Shown here: positions 8,285-16,082 of the stretch, piece after piece
Layout of the letters: each line of letters starts with the position of its first letter
How positions within the stretch are numbered: the stretch's first letter is position 1
Source of the DNA: a virus
Strand: one strand, 5' to 3'
DNA: 64,000 bases
IMG/VR virus record: IMGVR_UViG_3300042923_001771
Span: 64,001 to 128,000 of that record
Notes under the pieces: model-generated
The model's input: the letters and a program-made list of their open reading frames with translations, nothing else
Databases searched by the model: none
What the model was told of the DNA's origin: nothing
Made by a program: the position numbers and the translations under genes

Positions 8285-8601
8285 TTTAATTCCTCCTGTT
8301 AATTTTTGATATTTTCTAGATTATCCATCTTTATTATTATTATATCTAACTGAAAAGCTTCTATACTTGAAAATTTCTCATTTTTTACTCTTTATTGGAT
8401 TTTTTTTAAAAAACCTGTTATATTTTCATTACTCTACTCTATATTAATGATAGGTTAAGGTTAAACCTGTTCTCTACGAAAAGTGTTTTTACCCAATGAA
8501 TTTGGAGATATTCAGATTTTTCTGATTAGAGTTTAAATACTCTAAGCAAATATCAGAAGATATGCTACTGCTAATTTTATTAGAAAGCAGGAGGCGATTA
8601 A
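8285..8601. other. 317-bp divergent intergenic region
   Basis: No gene is seen. It separates divergent units. On the minus strand a TATAAT-like box lies around 8335-8342. On the plus strand there are several small inverted repeats, including AGGTT/AACCT near 8453-8469 and TTAGAGT/ACTCTAA near 8525-8543, and a long AT-rich leader. The latter could fold into leader hairpins ahead of 8602. The plus-strand start of transcription could not be placed. Confidence 0.4.
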
Positions 8602-9081
8602 ATGTATTTAGTAAAGCCAAACGGTAACTATAATATCGTAATTAGTGATATTGGAGTTACGATTTCATCAAACAATAATATCCTTATTGAAAAGAGTAAG
8701 ATTGATAACTCTGGAGATGCTAGGAAATTGATTGTGTCAAATCTTCTTTTGATAGAGGATGCAAACGAAAAGACAATTAAAACTGAAGATAAGGTGGAAG
8801 CAAAAGCCGATGATGCTAAGATTTTTGTTGCTAGAGAGGAAGAAACAAAAGTTAATTCTGAAGTTTTTGTAAGAGAACCTAAAAAAGAAGTTGAAATTGT
8901 TTCACCGGTAGTTGAAGAAATTAAAAACACTGAAGTTGTTGAAATTTCAACTGAGGAAGTTAAAGTAGAAGTTGCTGAAGTAGTAGAAAATACAAAAATT
9001 GCAACTAAAGTTGTAGCTGAAAAAGCTGCACCAACTACAGAAGTAACTGAAAAATCCATTACCAAAAAAGGTAAAAAATAA
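8602..9081 (+). CDS. Low-complexity Val/Glu-rich protein
   Basis: This 159-residue protein has a short beta-like N-terminus (about residues 1-55) and then a long Glu/Val/Lys-rich low-complexity tail ending KSITKKGKK. It has GCAGGAGGCG before the ATG. Only 17 nt separate it from the highly expressed-looking gene at 9099, so the two are probably co-transcribed. The tail is likely disordered or extended. A virion-internal or scaffold-like role is possible but not shown. No family is recognised. Confidence 0.65.
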   Translation: MYLVKPNGNYNIVISDIGVTISSNNNILIEKSKIDNSGDARKLIVSNLLLIEDANEKTIKTEDKVEAKADDAKIFVAREEETKVNSEVFVREPKKEVEIVSPVVEEIKNTEVVEISTEEVKVEVAEVVENTKIATKVVAEKAAPTTEVTEKSITKKGKK

Positions 9082-9098
9082 TAGGGAGGTCATTATAA

Positions 9099-10385
9099 AT
9101 GGCAAAGGTAAACTGGTTAGATAAGTTCGCAGCGGATCAACACGCTAAGGAACAAATGAAAAAACAAGCATCCACTAACAAGGTTGCTAATCAAATCATC
9201 GTAAGCCCTGAAGATGTACCAGGTGCTCAAGAAGGTTCAGAAGTTCAATTCAACGGTGAAAGCTTTAAAGTTGTAGATGCTAACTTCTCCGATGAAGTAG
9301 GTCCTGGTGTTGTTTTAGAAAAAGCAGCTGGTTATGAAGGTTTAGAAGGCGACCCAATGGCAGTTTCTATGGGAACTCAACCATCTAGCGTTTCCACTCC
9401 ATCTTCTACTGGTCAAACTTACCACCGTACGAAACTTGACATTCAACAAACTTACGATAATGATCAAGATGCTCAATATGGTCAATCTTCAGCTCAAGCT
9501 ACTGAGCAAATGATTGCTGGCGAAAATGCTACAGATCGTACTTCCGTCCCTGGTCACTACACAAATTCTCCAGGATTAAACACGGCTCCAGCTGCTCCAA
9601 TTGGTGCTCCTGCAGGTGGACCAGTAGGCGCTCCTACACCAGTTGGTACTCCAGCTCCTTCAGCTACTCCAGTAGTGCCAGCAGCTACTCCAGCTCCAGT
9701 AGGCACGGATGCTCCAGCTGCTCCAGCTGCTCCGGCAGCAGTTGACGTTCCAGCTGAAGAAGTTGCTGTTGAAGATGCTCCAGTTGATGGTGTTGAAGAA
9801 GAAAAGGAAAATAAAATCCTTTCCGCTTTGAAAAATTCTATGCCTAAGAAAGCAAAAGTAACTCGTGCTTCCATTAACAGTCACATCATCAACCTTGCTA
9901 ATGATGTATCTAGTACTATCACAGCTGAAGTTGAAGAAGTTCTTGAAGATGCTGAAGAAGCTGTTAAAGCATTCGTTCCAGCTCGCCTTGCTTCCGCAGC
10001 TCTTGCTAAATTAGAAGAAGCTCTTGAAGAAGAGGGAATTGAAGCATTATTCGACAAAATGGTTTCTAAAGAAGCTATCAGCAAAACTGCTGGTGAAGAA
10101 GTTTCCGATGAAGAAATCGAAGAAGTAGTTAAAAAAGTAGCTGAAGTTGTAGTAGCTGAGCTTGAAGAAGTTCTTAAAGATGCTGACGAAGCAATGGATG
10201 GCGAAAGAGAAACTCTAGCTGAAGGCGAAGAAGATGGCGGTTTCGAAATGGAAGCTAAACTTAAAGCTATGGTTGAACGTAAATTACATGCAAAAGGTAT
10301 TTATACTCGTTTTGCACGTACTGCTAGCAAACCTGCTAAGAAGTCAATTGCTCAAAAAATCCGCGATGCTCGCCGTTCTAACTAA
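9099..10385 (+). CDS. Abundant-type virion protein, Ala/Pro-rich and acidic helical
   Basis: A 428-residue protein in four parts: a polar N-terminus (1-120), a Pro/Ala-rich linker (about 165-230), a long acidic helical region with repeated VEEVLEDAEEAV-type and VAELEEVLKDADEA-type segments (about 265-390), and a basic C-terminus with ARTASKPAKKS. Codon choice (GCT, CCA, GGT, CGT) is more biased than in its neighbours, which suggests high expression. It has GGGAGG ahead of the ATG and a very strong terminator behind. Position before the structural genes suggests a scaffold, internal or decoration protein, but I do not recognise the family. Confidence 0.6.
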   Translation: MAKVNWLDKFAADQHAKEQMKKQASTNKVANQIIVSPEDVPGAQEGSEVQFNGESFKVVDANFSDEVGPGVVLEKAAGYEGLEGDPMAVSMGTQPSSVSTPSSTGQTYHRTKLDIQQTYDNDQDAQYGQSSAQATEQMIAGENATDRTSVPGHYTNSPGLNTAPAAPIGAPAGGPVGAPTPVGTPAPSATPVVPAATPAPVGTDAPAAPAAPAAVDVPAEEVAVEDAPVDGVEEEKENKILSALKNSMPKKAKVTRASINSHIINLANDVSSTITAEVEEVLEDAEEAVKAFVPARLASAALAKLEEALEEEGIEALFDKMVSKEAISKTAGEEVSDEEIEEVVKKVAEVVVAELEEVLKDADEAMDGERETLAEGEEDGGFEMEAKLKAMVERKLHAKGIYTRFARTASKPAKKSIAQKIRDARRSN

Positions 10386-10412
10386 TAAATAATTTCAACT
10401 TCATATCGTATT

Positions 10413-10458
10413 AAATAAGCAGATGTCAGTTTATTGACATCTGCTTATTTTTTTATAA
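10413..10458 (+). terminator. Strong rho-independent terminator
   Basis: A 16-bp perfect stem (10413-10428 with 10435-10450) and a T run of seven or more end the 8602-10385 unit. It is among the strongest hairpins in the window. Confidence 0.9.
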
Positions 10459-10479
10459 AATGTCAAAGTAGGTGTTAAT

Positions 10480-11619
10480 ATGGCAAACATTTATCATAAA
10501 GGTGATGACTTATTTCTTTATGTTCAATTTAAAGATGACAAGAGAAAACCAATTGAAGTAGTAAATCCAACGGTTTGTATTACATACGAACAAGATGGAG
10601 ATATAAAAGATTTACTGCCTATACAAAACTTGGTACAAATGAGTGAAAATGAATATTTTTTCAACTATGTTATCCCTTATGATGCACCGTATGGTATCTA
10701 TCAAATTGAATATCAAGGTCAATATAACGAAGAATTAGGCGGAAGAATATTAGAAGAGTTTCACATCATACCAACTTCTGAAGTGTATGATAATGCAATT
10801 AAAGTTTACGGTTTTGTGCATCAAATGATGGCTAATTATCCATTGATTGGAGTAACTGTAGATGTTTCTTTGACTGTTGACTCCAGAGTTATATCTAAAT
10901 CTTTTACAGGAGACGATGGTTCTTGGGAAGTTCATCTATATCCTGACGAATATACATTTAAATTTAGTAAATTTGGATTTAAAACGCAAATTGTAAGTGT
11001 GCAACTTGGCGCTAGTTATACTGAAATACAATTTGACAATGTGACGCTCGAATCTGAGGCAGATATTAAAAAAGGAAATGGTATATTTAGGGTGAGTGAT
11101 AAATATACCACAAGGGAAGGAGTAGCATTGAGTGGTTTAAATGTTAAAGCATTTAGTACTTTTAACCCAACTGTTGCTTGTGGAGAAGATATTACTAATA
11201 ATTCTGGAGAATGGGAGTTATTTGTAGACCCTGGTATGTATTTGCTAAAAGTACAAGGTGAATCTCTATTAGAAGATTTTGACCAAACTTTTAGATTAAA
11301 GGTAGGTCCGAGCGGAGAATTGTCGTTTGAAAATATAACAAAAAACGTTGCCACTCCAAATATAGATTTTTCATTACAAGGTAATGAAAATGGCAATGGT
11401 ACAGAAGAAATTTCAGATATAGTAACTGATGCAAATGGAAATCCAATTATAGATGTGCAAGTATCTGTTTATTATAAAAACAACTTAAGTAAAATAATAG
11501 CGCAAGACTATACTGATGTTGGTGGTAAATGGATAGTCTTTTTAGATCCTGGCAGTTATGTAATTGAGTTTTATCATCCAGAATTCCATGAGTTTAGAGA
11601 AGATAGACAAGTAAATTAA
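10480..11619 (+). CDS. Virion-type protein with carboxypeptidase-regulatory-like beta domains
   Basis: The 379-residue protein has an N-terminal beta domain (about 1-100) and three repeats of an Ig/transthyretin-like fold with the GxWxxxxxPGxYxxxxxxxGF pattern (around residues 145-165, 245-265 and 345-365). These CarboxypepD_reg-like modules are common in phage surface and fibre proteins and in bacterial adhesins. A related arrangement occurs in the protein at 18946, so both probably decorate the virion. AGTAGGTG serves as binding site. The gene stands alone between terminators. The exact place on the particle is unknown. Confidence 0.65.
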   Translation: MANIYHKGDDLFLYVQFKDDKRKPIEVVNPTVCITYEQDGDIKDLLPIQNLVQMSENEYFFNYVIPYDAPYGIYQIEYQGQYNEELGGRILEEFHIIPTSEVYDNAIKVYGFVHQMMANYPLIGVTVDVSLTVDSRVISKSFTGDDGSWEVHLYPDEYTFKFSKFGFKTQIVSVQLGASYTEIQFDNVTLESEADIKKGNGIFRVSDKYTTREGVALSGLNVKAFSTFNPTVACGEDITNNSGEWELFVDPGMYLLKVQGESLLEDFDQTFRLKVGPSGELSFENITKNVATPNIDFSLQGNENGNGTEEISDIVTDANGNPIIDVQVSVYYKNNLSKIIAQDYTDVGGKWIVFLDPGSYVIEFYHPEFHEFREDRQVN

Positions 11620-11686
11620 AAAGTTTTCTTACCTCCAATTGAAGATTTGATTAGTAACTCTAGTACCAATAGGTTAATATTTAAGA

Positions 11687-11718
11687 AAAGATACCAGATT
11701 ATTTCTGGTATCTTTTTT
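11687..11718. terminator. Terminator hairpin
   Basis: AAAGATACCAGA (11687-11698) pairs with 11704-11715 and is followed by T6. It lies 67 nt after the stop of 10480-11619. Confidence 0.8.
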
Positions 11719-11919
11719 ACATATATGGGAGCGTAAATAGAAATCAAAAAATTTATTGTAGAAAAATGACGATTTAAGGTAATAAACAACACAAACAAAC
11801 GTATTTTTAACATGAAAGTAACTTTTAAATTTTAGTATATCTATAATCTCTTTAGCTAGCAAAGAGCATTTTATAATATACTAATATTAAAATCTACCTA
11901 AGAGGTAAGGTGAGCCCAC
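11719..11919 (+). promoter_or_regulatory. Leader/promoter region of the PhoH-like gene
   Basis: About 200 AT-rich bases without a convincing gene. A TATAAT at 11872-11877 is the likeliest -10 box, with a weak -35 near 11849. CTAAGAGGTAAGGTG supplies the ribosome binding site. Confidence 0.4.
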
Positions 11920-12714
11920 ATGGCAGACAAAGAAAAATACTGTGGATATATCAAGGTAACAGATGATCAATTGGCTAATTATTTTGAAGGTAGAAATTTA
12001 GAAGAACTAAAAACAAATCAATATTTAATTAGCGAAGACGAAAAGATTGTCAGATTTGATGGCACTAAAATCGTCGAATTGAGATTACCAGACATAAAGG
12101 GCTTTAAAGCAAAAAATATCCATCAAATGATGGCACTAGACTTATTACACAATAAAAATGTACCAGCGAAAGTTCTTACAGGAATCGCAGGTTCAGGTAA
12201 GACTCGTATGGCGATTCAATATGGTTTATACCTACTAAGCAATGGTGACATTGAGAAGATTTTTATTACTCGTAATCCTGCGACAGTAGGGGAAGATATT
12301 GGCTATTTAAAAGGAACTAAAGAAGAGAAATTATCATTCATTACGAAACCAATAATTGACAATTTACCAGATGGTGAGTTTGGACTACACAAACTTATTC
12401 AGTATGATCAAATAGAATTTGAATCACCTTCATATATGCAGGGTCGCGACTTAAGAAACTCTTTTGTAATAGTTGATGAAGCACAAATGATGGATAAAGA
12501 TTTAGTTAAAATGTTAGGTAGTAGAATTGGCGAAGGCTCTCAAATTTGTTTTGTTGGGGACTATGAACAAGCTTTTTCTAGAAAATATAAGGGTGACAAC
12601 AACGGTCTAGTTCATATGATTAACACACTAAATGGACAAAATTTATTTGGAGTAGTTGAACTACAAGATAGCGTCAGAGGGCCCGTGGCTGAAATGTTTG
12701 GAAAAATGTTATAA
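11920..12714 (+). CDS. phoH: PhoH-like P-loop ATPase
   Basis: A 264-residue protein with Walker A GIAGSGKTR (about 88-96) and Walker B VIVDEAQMMD (about 183-192), plus the TRNPATVGEDIGYLKGT segment that characterises PhoH ATPases (TR.P..G.DIG.LPG in host proteins). PhoH-like proteins are frequent in large phages and are linked to RNA metabolism; their exact role is unsettled. The first 80 residues are an extra N-terminal segment. It has AAGGTGAG ahead of the ATG and stands between terminators as a single-gene unit. Confidence 0.88.
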   Translation: MADKEKYCGYIKVTDDQLANYFEGRNLEELKTNQYLISEDEKIVRFDGTKIVELRLPDIKGFKAKNIHQMMALDLLHNKNVPAKVLTGIAGSGKTRMAIQYGLYLLSNGDIEKIFITRNPATVGEDIGYLKGTKEEKLSFITKPIIDNLPDGEFGLHKLIQYDQIEFESPSYMQGRDLRNSFVIVDEAQMMDKDLVKMLGSRIGEGSQICFVGDYEQAFSRKYKGDNNGLVHMINTLNGQNLFGVVELQDSVRGPVAEMFGKML

Positions 12715-12733
12715 ATTAGAGCAGTTATTTTTT

Positions 12734-12789
12734 AAAACTCCTTTCATACTCTATTTTTAAGTAGAGAGTATAGAAGGGAGTTTTTTATT
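12734..12789 (+). terminator. Long hairpin terminator overlapping the next start
   Basis: AAAACTCC..CATACTCT pairs with AGAGAGTATAGAAGGGAGTTTT over about 20 bp and ends in T6, so it can stop transcription of the PhoH-like gene. Its 3' arm contains GAAGGGAG, the only plausible binding site for the TTG start at 12790. Translation of that gene from a read-through transcript would therefore be occluded. Confidence 0.75.
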
Positions 12790-13224
12790 TTGCCAATAGT
12801 TAGAAATACATCAGATCATAATATCATTATAAACGAAAAAGTTGTCCTTCCAACAAAATCAATTGCTATATCTCAAGATCAAATTGAAGATGTACAAAAC
12901 CTAATTGATAAAGGTATGTTAAGGTTAGAACCTCAAACTGTAAATAGAGTTGAAAATTTTCCCAAATTTGATGAAAGTAAAAGACAAGAATTTGATGAAA
13001 TAAAAGCACGTCTAATGCCAGCACTTTTCTCACTACATCTCAATCAAGAATTATCTGATGAAGAGTTACGTGATTTGAAGTGGTTTTATAAAAATATTGG
13101 TCCTACGTCACAATTGGATAATAATTTAAAGTCACTTTTAGACGATGTAGTTCATACAGAAGAGTTTTTAGAGGTGCTACTAAATCATTTGTATTCAGAG
13201 TTGATTAAAAATTCGATAAAATAA
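12790..13224 (+). CDS. Hypothetical protein, TTG start
   Basis: The 144-residue protein begins with a small beta-rich segment (PIVRNTSDHNIIINEKVVL) and continues as a helical domain. TTG 12790 is used because it is the only start close to a binding site (GAAGGGAG, embedded in the preceding terminator arm); no ATG occurs before residue 44. It lies among virion-type genes. No family is recognised. Confidence 0.6.
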   Translation: MPIVRNTSDHNIIINEKVVLPTKSIAISQDQIEDVQNLIDKGMLRLEPQTVNRVENFPKFDESKRQEFDEIKARLMPALFSLHLNQELSDEELRDLKWFYKNIGPTSQLDNNLKSLLDDVVHTEEFLEVLLNHLYSELIKNSIK

Positions 13225-13293
13225 AAACGAATCTTAAAATTATATAGTTAACGGTGCGGTCTTGCACTACTAATTATATAGGGGTGGTCTATA

Positions 13294-13497
13294 ATGGCTA
13301 ATTACACATTTAGTGGAAAAATACCCGGGATTGTTGAACAAATTTTTGTTACTAAGTATCAAGAAGGCAAAGACACTGTATTTGTATCTTTGGCAGAAGG
13401 TCAAGTTAGGAACTTAAACGCTACTCAAGTTGAAGCTTTACCAATTTTACCTGCAGGTTACACGATTACTGCTACTTCGACACCATCAACTCCATAA
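13294..13497 (+). CDS. Small hypothetical virion-type protein
   Basis: The 67-residue beta-rich protein ends in a Thr/Ser/Pro tail (TATSTPSTP). It has ATAGGGGTGG before its ATG and a terminator right after the stop. Its style resembles small phage capsid-decoration proteins, but this is not shown. No family is recognised. Confidence 0.6.
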   Translation: MANYTFSGKIPGIVEQIFVTKYQEGKDTVFVSLAEGQVRNLNATQVEALPILPAGYTITATSTPSTP

Positions 13498-13502
13498 AAA
13501 AG

Positions 13503-13532
13503 AAACGGGTGGGCATTAGCTCACCTGTTTTG
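13503..13532 (+). terminator. Rho-independent terminator
   Basis: AAACGGGTGGGC pairs with GCTCACCTGTTTT across a short loop. Confidence 0.7.
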
Positions 13533-13605
13533 CGTAAATAAACAAGTGAAAACTTGTATTTATATATAGACGGTACAAATCGTCAATTTTCGGAGGTGAA
13601 TTTGA

Positions 13606-14145
13606 ATGGGAACAATTCTAACCCCAATTAACCAAAAAGCTCCATCATCTATGTCCGTTAGAGAAAGAGAATGGATACAACAACTAAGAGTAATGTTGAA
13701 GGATTTACCAGATCAAGTAAATAGAACACTTGGCACATTAGTAGAACAAGATCGTGGAGAGAGATGGACAGATATGCAATTGCTTATTTATCTAAATCAA
13801 GCGGTTGCAGATTTAAACGTAGAGCCACCACACACTTCATTCACTCTTGATGTAATACCTGAAATATTTAAGGCTTGCATTATTAATGGTGCTACAATTT
13901 TTGCTTTAATTGCAGAAGGAATTCTTCAAGTGGGTGAAAGCTTCTCTTACTCAGACAACGGTATTAGTCTTTCTATCAACTTGGCTCAAGGTTACCAATC
14001 GCTAGCACAAATGTTGTTGACTGGTTATACTCAATTGAAAAAGGATATTAAACGTGCAATGCGTCCACATGCTGCCGGTATCAAACAAAGCCCTGCTCCA
14101 GTAAAGGTTCGTAGCTATGCACCAAGACAATGGACATATCGTTAA
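13606..14145 (+). CDS. Putative virion (neck/connector-type) protein
   Basis: A 179-residue helical protein with a basic C-terminal tail (QSPAPVKVRSYAPRQWTYR). The sequence TDMQLLIYLNQAVADLN followed by a helical pair and a basic end is similar in style to phage head-completion or connector proteins, which show LL..LN.A..D.N. This is a weak resemblance only. It has a strong GGAGGTGA site and codon bias suggesting good expression. It stands alone between terminators. An alternative is an unrelated structural protein. Confidence 0.6.
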   Translation: MGTILTPINQKAPSSMSVREREWIQQLRVMLKDLPDQVNRTLGTLVEQDRGERWTDMQLLIYLNQAVADLNVEPPHTSFTLDVIPEIFKACIINGATIFALIAEGILQVGESFSYSDNGISLSINLAQGYQSLAQMLLTGYTQLKKDIKRAMRPHAAGIKQSPAPVKVRSYAPRQWTYR

Positions 14146-14155
14146 TTTTTTTATG

Positions 14156-14179
14156 TCTCCCGTAATTGGGAGATTTTTT
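14156..14179 (+). terminator. Rho-independent terminator
   Basis: TCTCCC (14156-14161) pairs with GGGAGA (14168-14173) followed by T6. Confidence 0.85.
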
Positions 14180-14180
14180 G

Positions 14181-14209
14181 TTTAAAAAAGCAGCTAAAAA
14201 AGATATAAT
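14181..14209 (+). promoter_or_regulatory. SigA-type promoter
   Basis: TTTAAA (14181-14186), a 17-bp spacer and TATAAT (14204-14209). It lies directly after a terminator and shows that the following gene starts at 14235, since upstream in-frame codons are not transcribed from here. Confidence 0.75.
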
Positions 14210-14234
14210 ATTTCTACACTGGATGGTGATAGAA

Positions 14235-14648
14235 ATGAAACGTGAAGAAATAATGGATAAATTAGAAGCTTATGTTTTAATAAAGAGCATATTAGAAGAT
14301 AAACCAACATGGAAAGTTAGAAGTGGTGAATCTCTTCATGAAGGTATCAAGAAAAACAATTTTATTAGGGTTATAGAACAGAAAAAAGAGCGATGGTATG
14401 GTGTTAAAAAAAAATGGAATACATATCTTGAAATTTTATATGCTGATAATTTTGTAACAATAAGCTTGTTTCTTAGACCAGAACAAAAAAAGGCATATAA
14501 AATGCTTAGAGAATATTTTTTAACAAACAGAGATGCAGTTAAGGAAGCTTCTCAAGATAAATTTACTGCGCGTTTTGAAGACCACGATAGATTTGATGAG
14601 TTTTTCGAAAACTACATACTAGGAGAAAAAGTGTGTAACTTAGTTTAA
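14235..14648 (+). CDS. Hypothetical protein
   Basis: The 137-residue charged protein starts at ATG 14235 (MKREEIMDKLEAY), chosen because the promoter TATAAT ends at 14209 and GGATGGTGAT lies 4-12 nt upstream. It has mixed helices and strands with a WKVR..ESLHEG motif. It forms a single-gene unit with its own promoter and terminator, like the cassettes near the right end of the window. No family is recognised. Confidence 0.6.
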   Translation: MKREEIMDKLEAYVLIKSILEDKPTWKVRSGESLHEGIKKNNFIRVIEQKKERWYGVKKKWNTYLEILYADNFVTISLFLRPEQKKAYKMLREYFLTNRDAVKEASQDKFTARFEDHDRFDEFFENYILGEKVCNLV

Positions 14649-14649
14649 A

Positions 14650-14677
14650 AAGTCCCTTATTTTTTAGGGACTTTTTT
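14650..14677 (+). terminator. Rho-independent terminator
   Basis: AAGTCCCT and AGGGACTT arms followed by T5. Confidence 0.85.
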
Positions 14678-14678
14678 A

Positions 14679-14707
14679 TTTACAAAATCAATTATATGTG
14701 ATATAAT
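14679..14707 (+). promoter_or_regulatory. SigA-type promoter
   Basis: TTTACA (14679-14684), 17-bp spacer, TGTGATATAAT with TATAAT at 14702-14707. It drives the HNH gene and the two paralogues behind it. Confidence 0.8.
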
Positions 14708-14742
14708 AAATATATAAGAAAAAACATAAAGGAGAGAAAACA

Positions 14743-15216
14743 ATGATTGGAATAAGCAAAATAAAAAACAAATTAATGATAAGAAAAGAAATGTATTCAA
14801 TTGAAGAAGTACTATTGAAGATTGTTCCGATTTATACGAAAAAGAAAGAATCTAGGGTTGACTTTGATGGAGACTTAATAGCGATGAATTCTCATCGTTA
14901 TCACAATTTTCATGCTCACGGTGTTGTTTGTGTTACGTGTGGTCTAGAAGGTAAGTATTTTGTTAAAGAAAAATTTAAAGACGATAATTCTTTTCATTTT
15001 AATCTATATGCAATTAACGCTGATGGAAATGAAGTCCTTATGACAAAAGATCATATTGTGGCTAAGTCAAAAGGCGGATTAGATAGACTGGAAAACTACC
15101 AACCAATGTGTACAATTTGTAATAAAGAAAAAGACACAATGTCGCAAGAAGAGTTCCAACAACATATTATCAATAAAGAGATTATTATGCTGGGGGAGGT
15201 TGCTACAATTGCCTAA
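14743..15216 (+). CDS. HNH endonuclease
   Basis: A 157-residue protein with an HNH core: CVTC at about residues 65-68, the catalytic segment DHIVAKSKGGLDRLENYQP (about 105-123) and the second zinc pair CTIC (about 125-128) followed by NKEKDT. HNH proteins of this size cut DNA and in phages act as homing nucleases or packaging factors. It is free-standing, not inside an intron. It has AAAGGAGAG before the ATG. Its end overlaps the next gene start, so at least three genes are co-translated. A homing role is plausible but its target is unknown. Confidence 0.88.
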   Translation: MIGISKIKNKLMIRKEMYSIEEVLLKIVPIYTKKKESRVDFDGDLIAMNSHRYHNFHAHGVVCVTCGLEGKYFVKEKFKDDNSFHFNLYAINADGNEVLMTKDHIVAKSKGGLDRLENYQPMCTICNKEKDTMSQEEFQQHIINKEIIMLGEVATIA

Positions 15217-15601
15217 ATATGCTGGACATCCAATAATGAATGCAGTTTATGATTCACTCAAAAAGATAAATAACAAAAAAGATGTAATTCTTGTTAAAGA
15301 TTTTGACTCAAAAGCTTGTCAATTGGGATGGCAACGTAAAAATGAAACATTTTCTTGGATGCATGATCTAAGTAAAGAAATATCCACTTTCAGGAATTTT
15401 TCTAAAACCGGAATGTCAATACATAGCTCATTCAAAGATGCTCTTTATCGTGTAAAAAGAGCTATTAGAGCTTTAGAATCTGCTATACAAGATGAATTTG
15501 TCAATCCAAAGCAAATAGCTGTGTTAGGTGAAGTCAAAGACGAACTTGAAGCGTACTTATTAATATTAGAATTTGGAAAAATAAATGAGGAGGCAATGTA
15601 A
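15209..15601 (+). CDS. Hypothetical helical protein, paralogue 1
   Basis: The 130-residue protein is mostly helical. TTG 15209 is preferred because GGGGGAGG lies 9 nt upstream; an earlier in-frame TTG at 15200 abuts that site. Its C-terminal half (SFKDALYRVKRAIRALES ... LGEVKDELEAYLLILEFGKI) matches that of the next gene (NFEKDLVSACRKIVRVLNH ... LSEIKDEVESHLVMIAMEKV), so the two arose by duplication. Function unknown. Confidence 0.6.
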   Translation: MPKYAGHPIMNAVYDSLKKINNKKDVILVKDFDSKACQLGWQRKNETFSWMHDLSKEISTFRNFSKTGMSIHSSFKDALYRVKRAIRALESAIQDEFVNPKQIAVLGEVKDELEAYLLILEFGKINEEAM

Positions 15602-15984
15602 TGCAAGAGATTAATATTATCACTAAAACGATACTCTCCTCTCTTCAAGAAAAAGCAAAAGAATTGAAATTCGTTGTAAATAGTATTTTTTTAAATGATG
15701 ATGGAAGTAAAATTGACAAATCATATGCTTGTGACGCGCGGACTGCTATTCATAATTGGTGCGATAGGATTACTAATAAGAATCTTTGGAACTCTTATTT
15801 TTGTACATATAGAGCTGGTAATTTTGAAAAAGATTTAGTGTCAGCTTGTAGAAAAATAGTAAGAGTTCTTAATCACATTACTTCTAACAAAAATTGCAAT
15901 CAGCAATATAAAGAAAAACTAAGTGAGATTAAAGACGAAGTTGAATCTCACTTAGTCATGATAGCAATGGAAAAGGTTGTTTAA
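15601..15984 (+). CDS. Hypothetical helical protein, paralogue 2
   Basis: The 127-residue protein is the duplicate of 15209-15601; similarity is clearest in the last 60 residues. Its ATG overlaps the TAA of the previous gene and has GAGGAGG upstream. Four Cys residues are present but do not form a clear zinc motif. A 13-bp inverted repeat lies inside its last codons. Function unknown. Confidence 0.6.
   Translation: MQEINIITKTILSSLQEKAKELKFVVNSIFLNDDGSKIDKSYACDARTAIHNWCDRITNKNLWNSYFCTYRAGNFEKDLVSACRKIVRVLNHITSNKNCNQQYKEKLSEIKDEVESHLVMIAMEKVV
15918..15956 (+). repeat. 13-bp perfect inverted repeat inside a coding end
   Basis: ACTAAGTGAGATT (15918-15930) and AATCTCACTTAGT (15944-15956) form a perfect stem with a 13-base loop. 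No T run follows, and the stop codon is 26 nt further on. It may be an RNA processing or stability element, or a protein site. Confidence 0.7.
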
Positions 15985-16031
15985 CCCCATATCTTTCTAA
16001 AAAGAAAAATGAAATATTGTTAAAAATAGGG

Positions 16032-16080
16032 ACCTTCTTTCTAATAATGTTATTATACACATTATGGAAAGAAGGTTTTT
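16032..16080 (+). promoter_or_regulatory. Hairpin/terminator enclosing a promoter-like box and the ligase ribosome site
   Basis: ACCTTCTTTC (16032-16041) pairs with GAAAGAAGGT (16067-16076), extended inside by ATAATG/CATTAT, and T5 follows. The 3' arm holds AAGAAGG, the ribosome site of the ATG at 16083. The loop contains TTATTATACACATTATGG, similar to the left half of the 30-bp element at 46665. Transcripts from upstream would fold and stop; transcripts starting in the loop would not. Confidence 0.55.
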
Positions 16081-16082
16081 AT

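Noticed and set aside
8628-9065. 145-residue minus-strand open frame rich in Ser/Thr
   Set aside because: Antisense shadow of the Glu/Val-rich gene 8602-9081; no ribosome site.
9557-9874. Ala/Gly/Pro-rich minus-strand frame
   Set aside because: Antisense of the Pro/Ala linker of 9099-10385; low-complexity sequence leaves several frames open.
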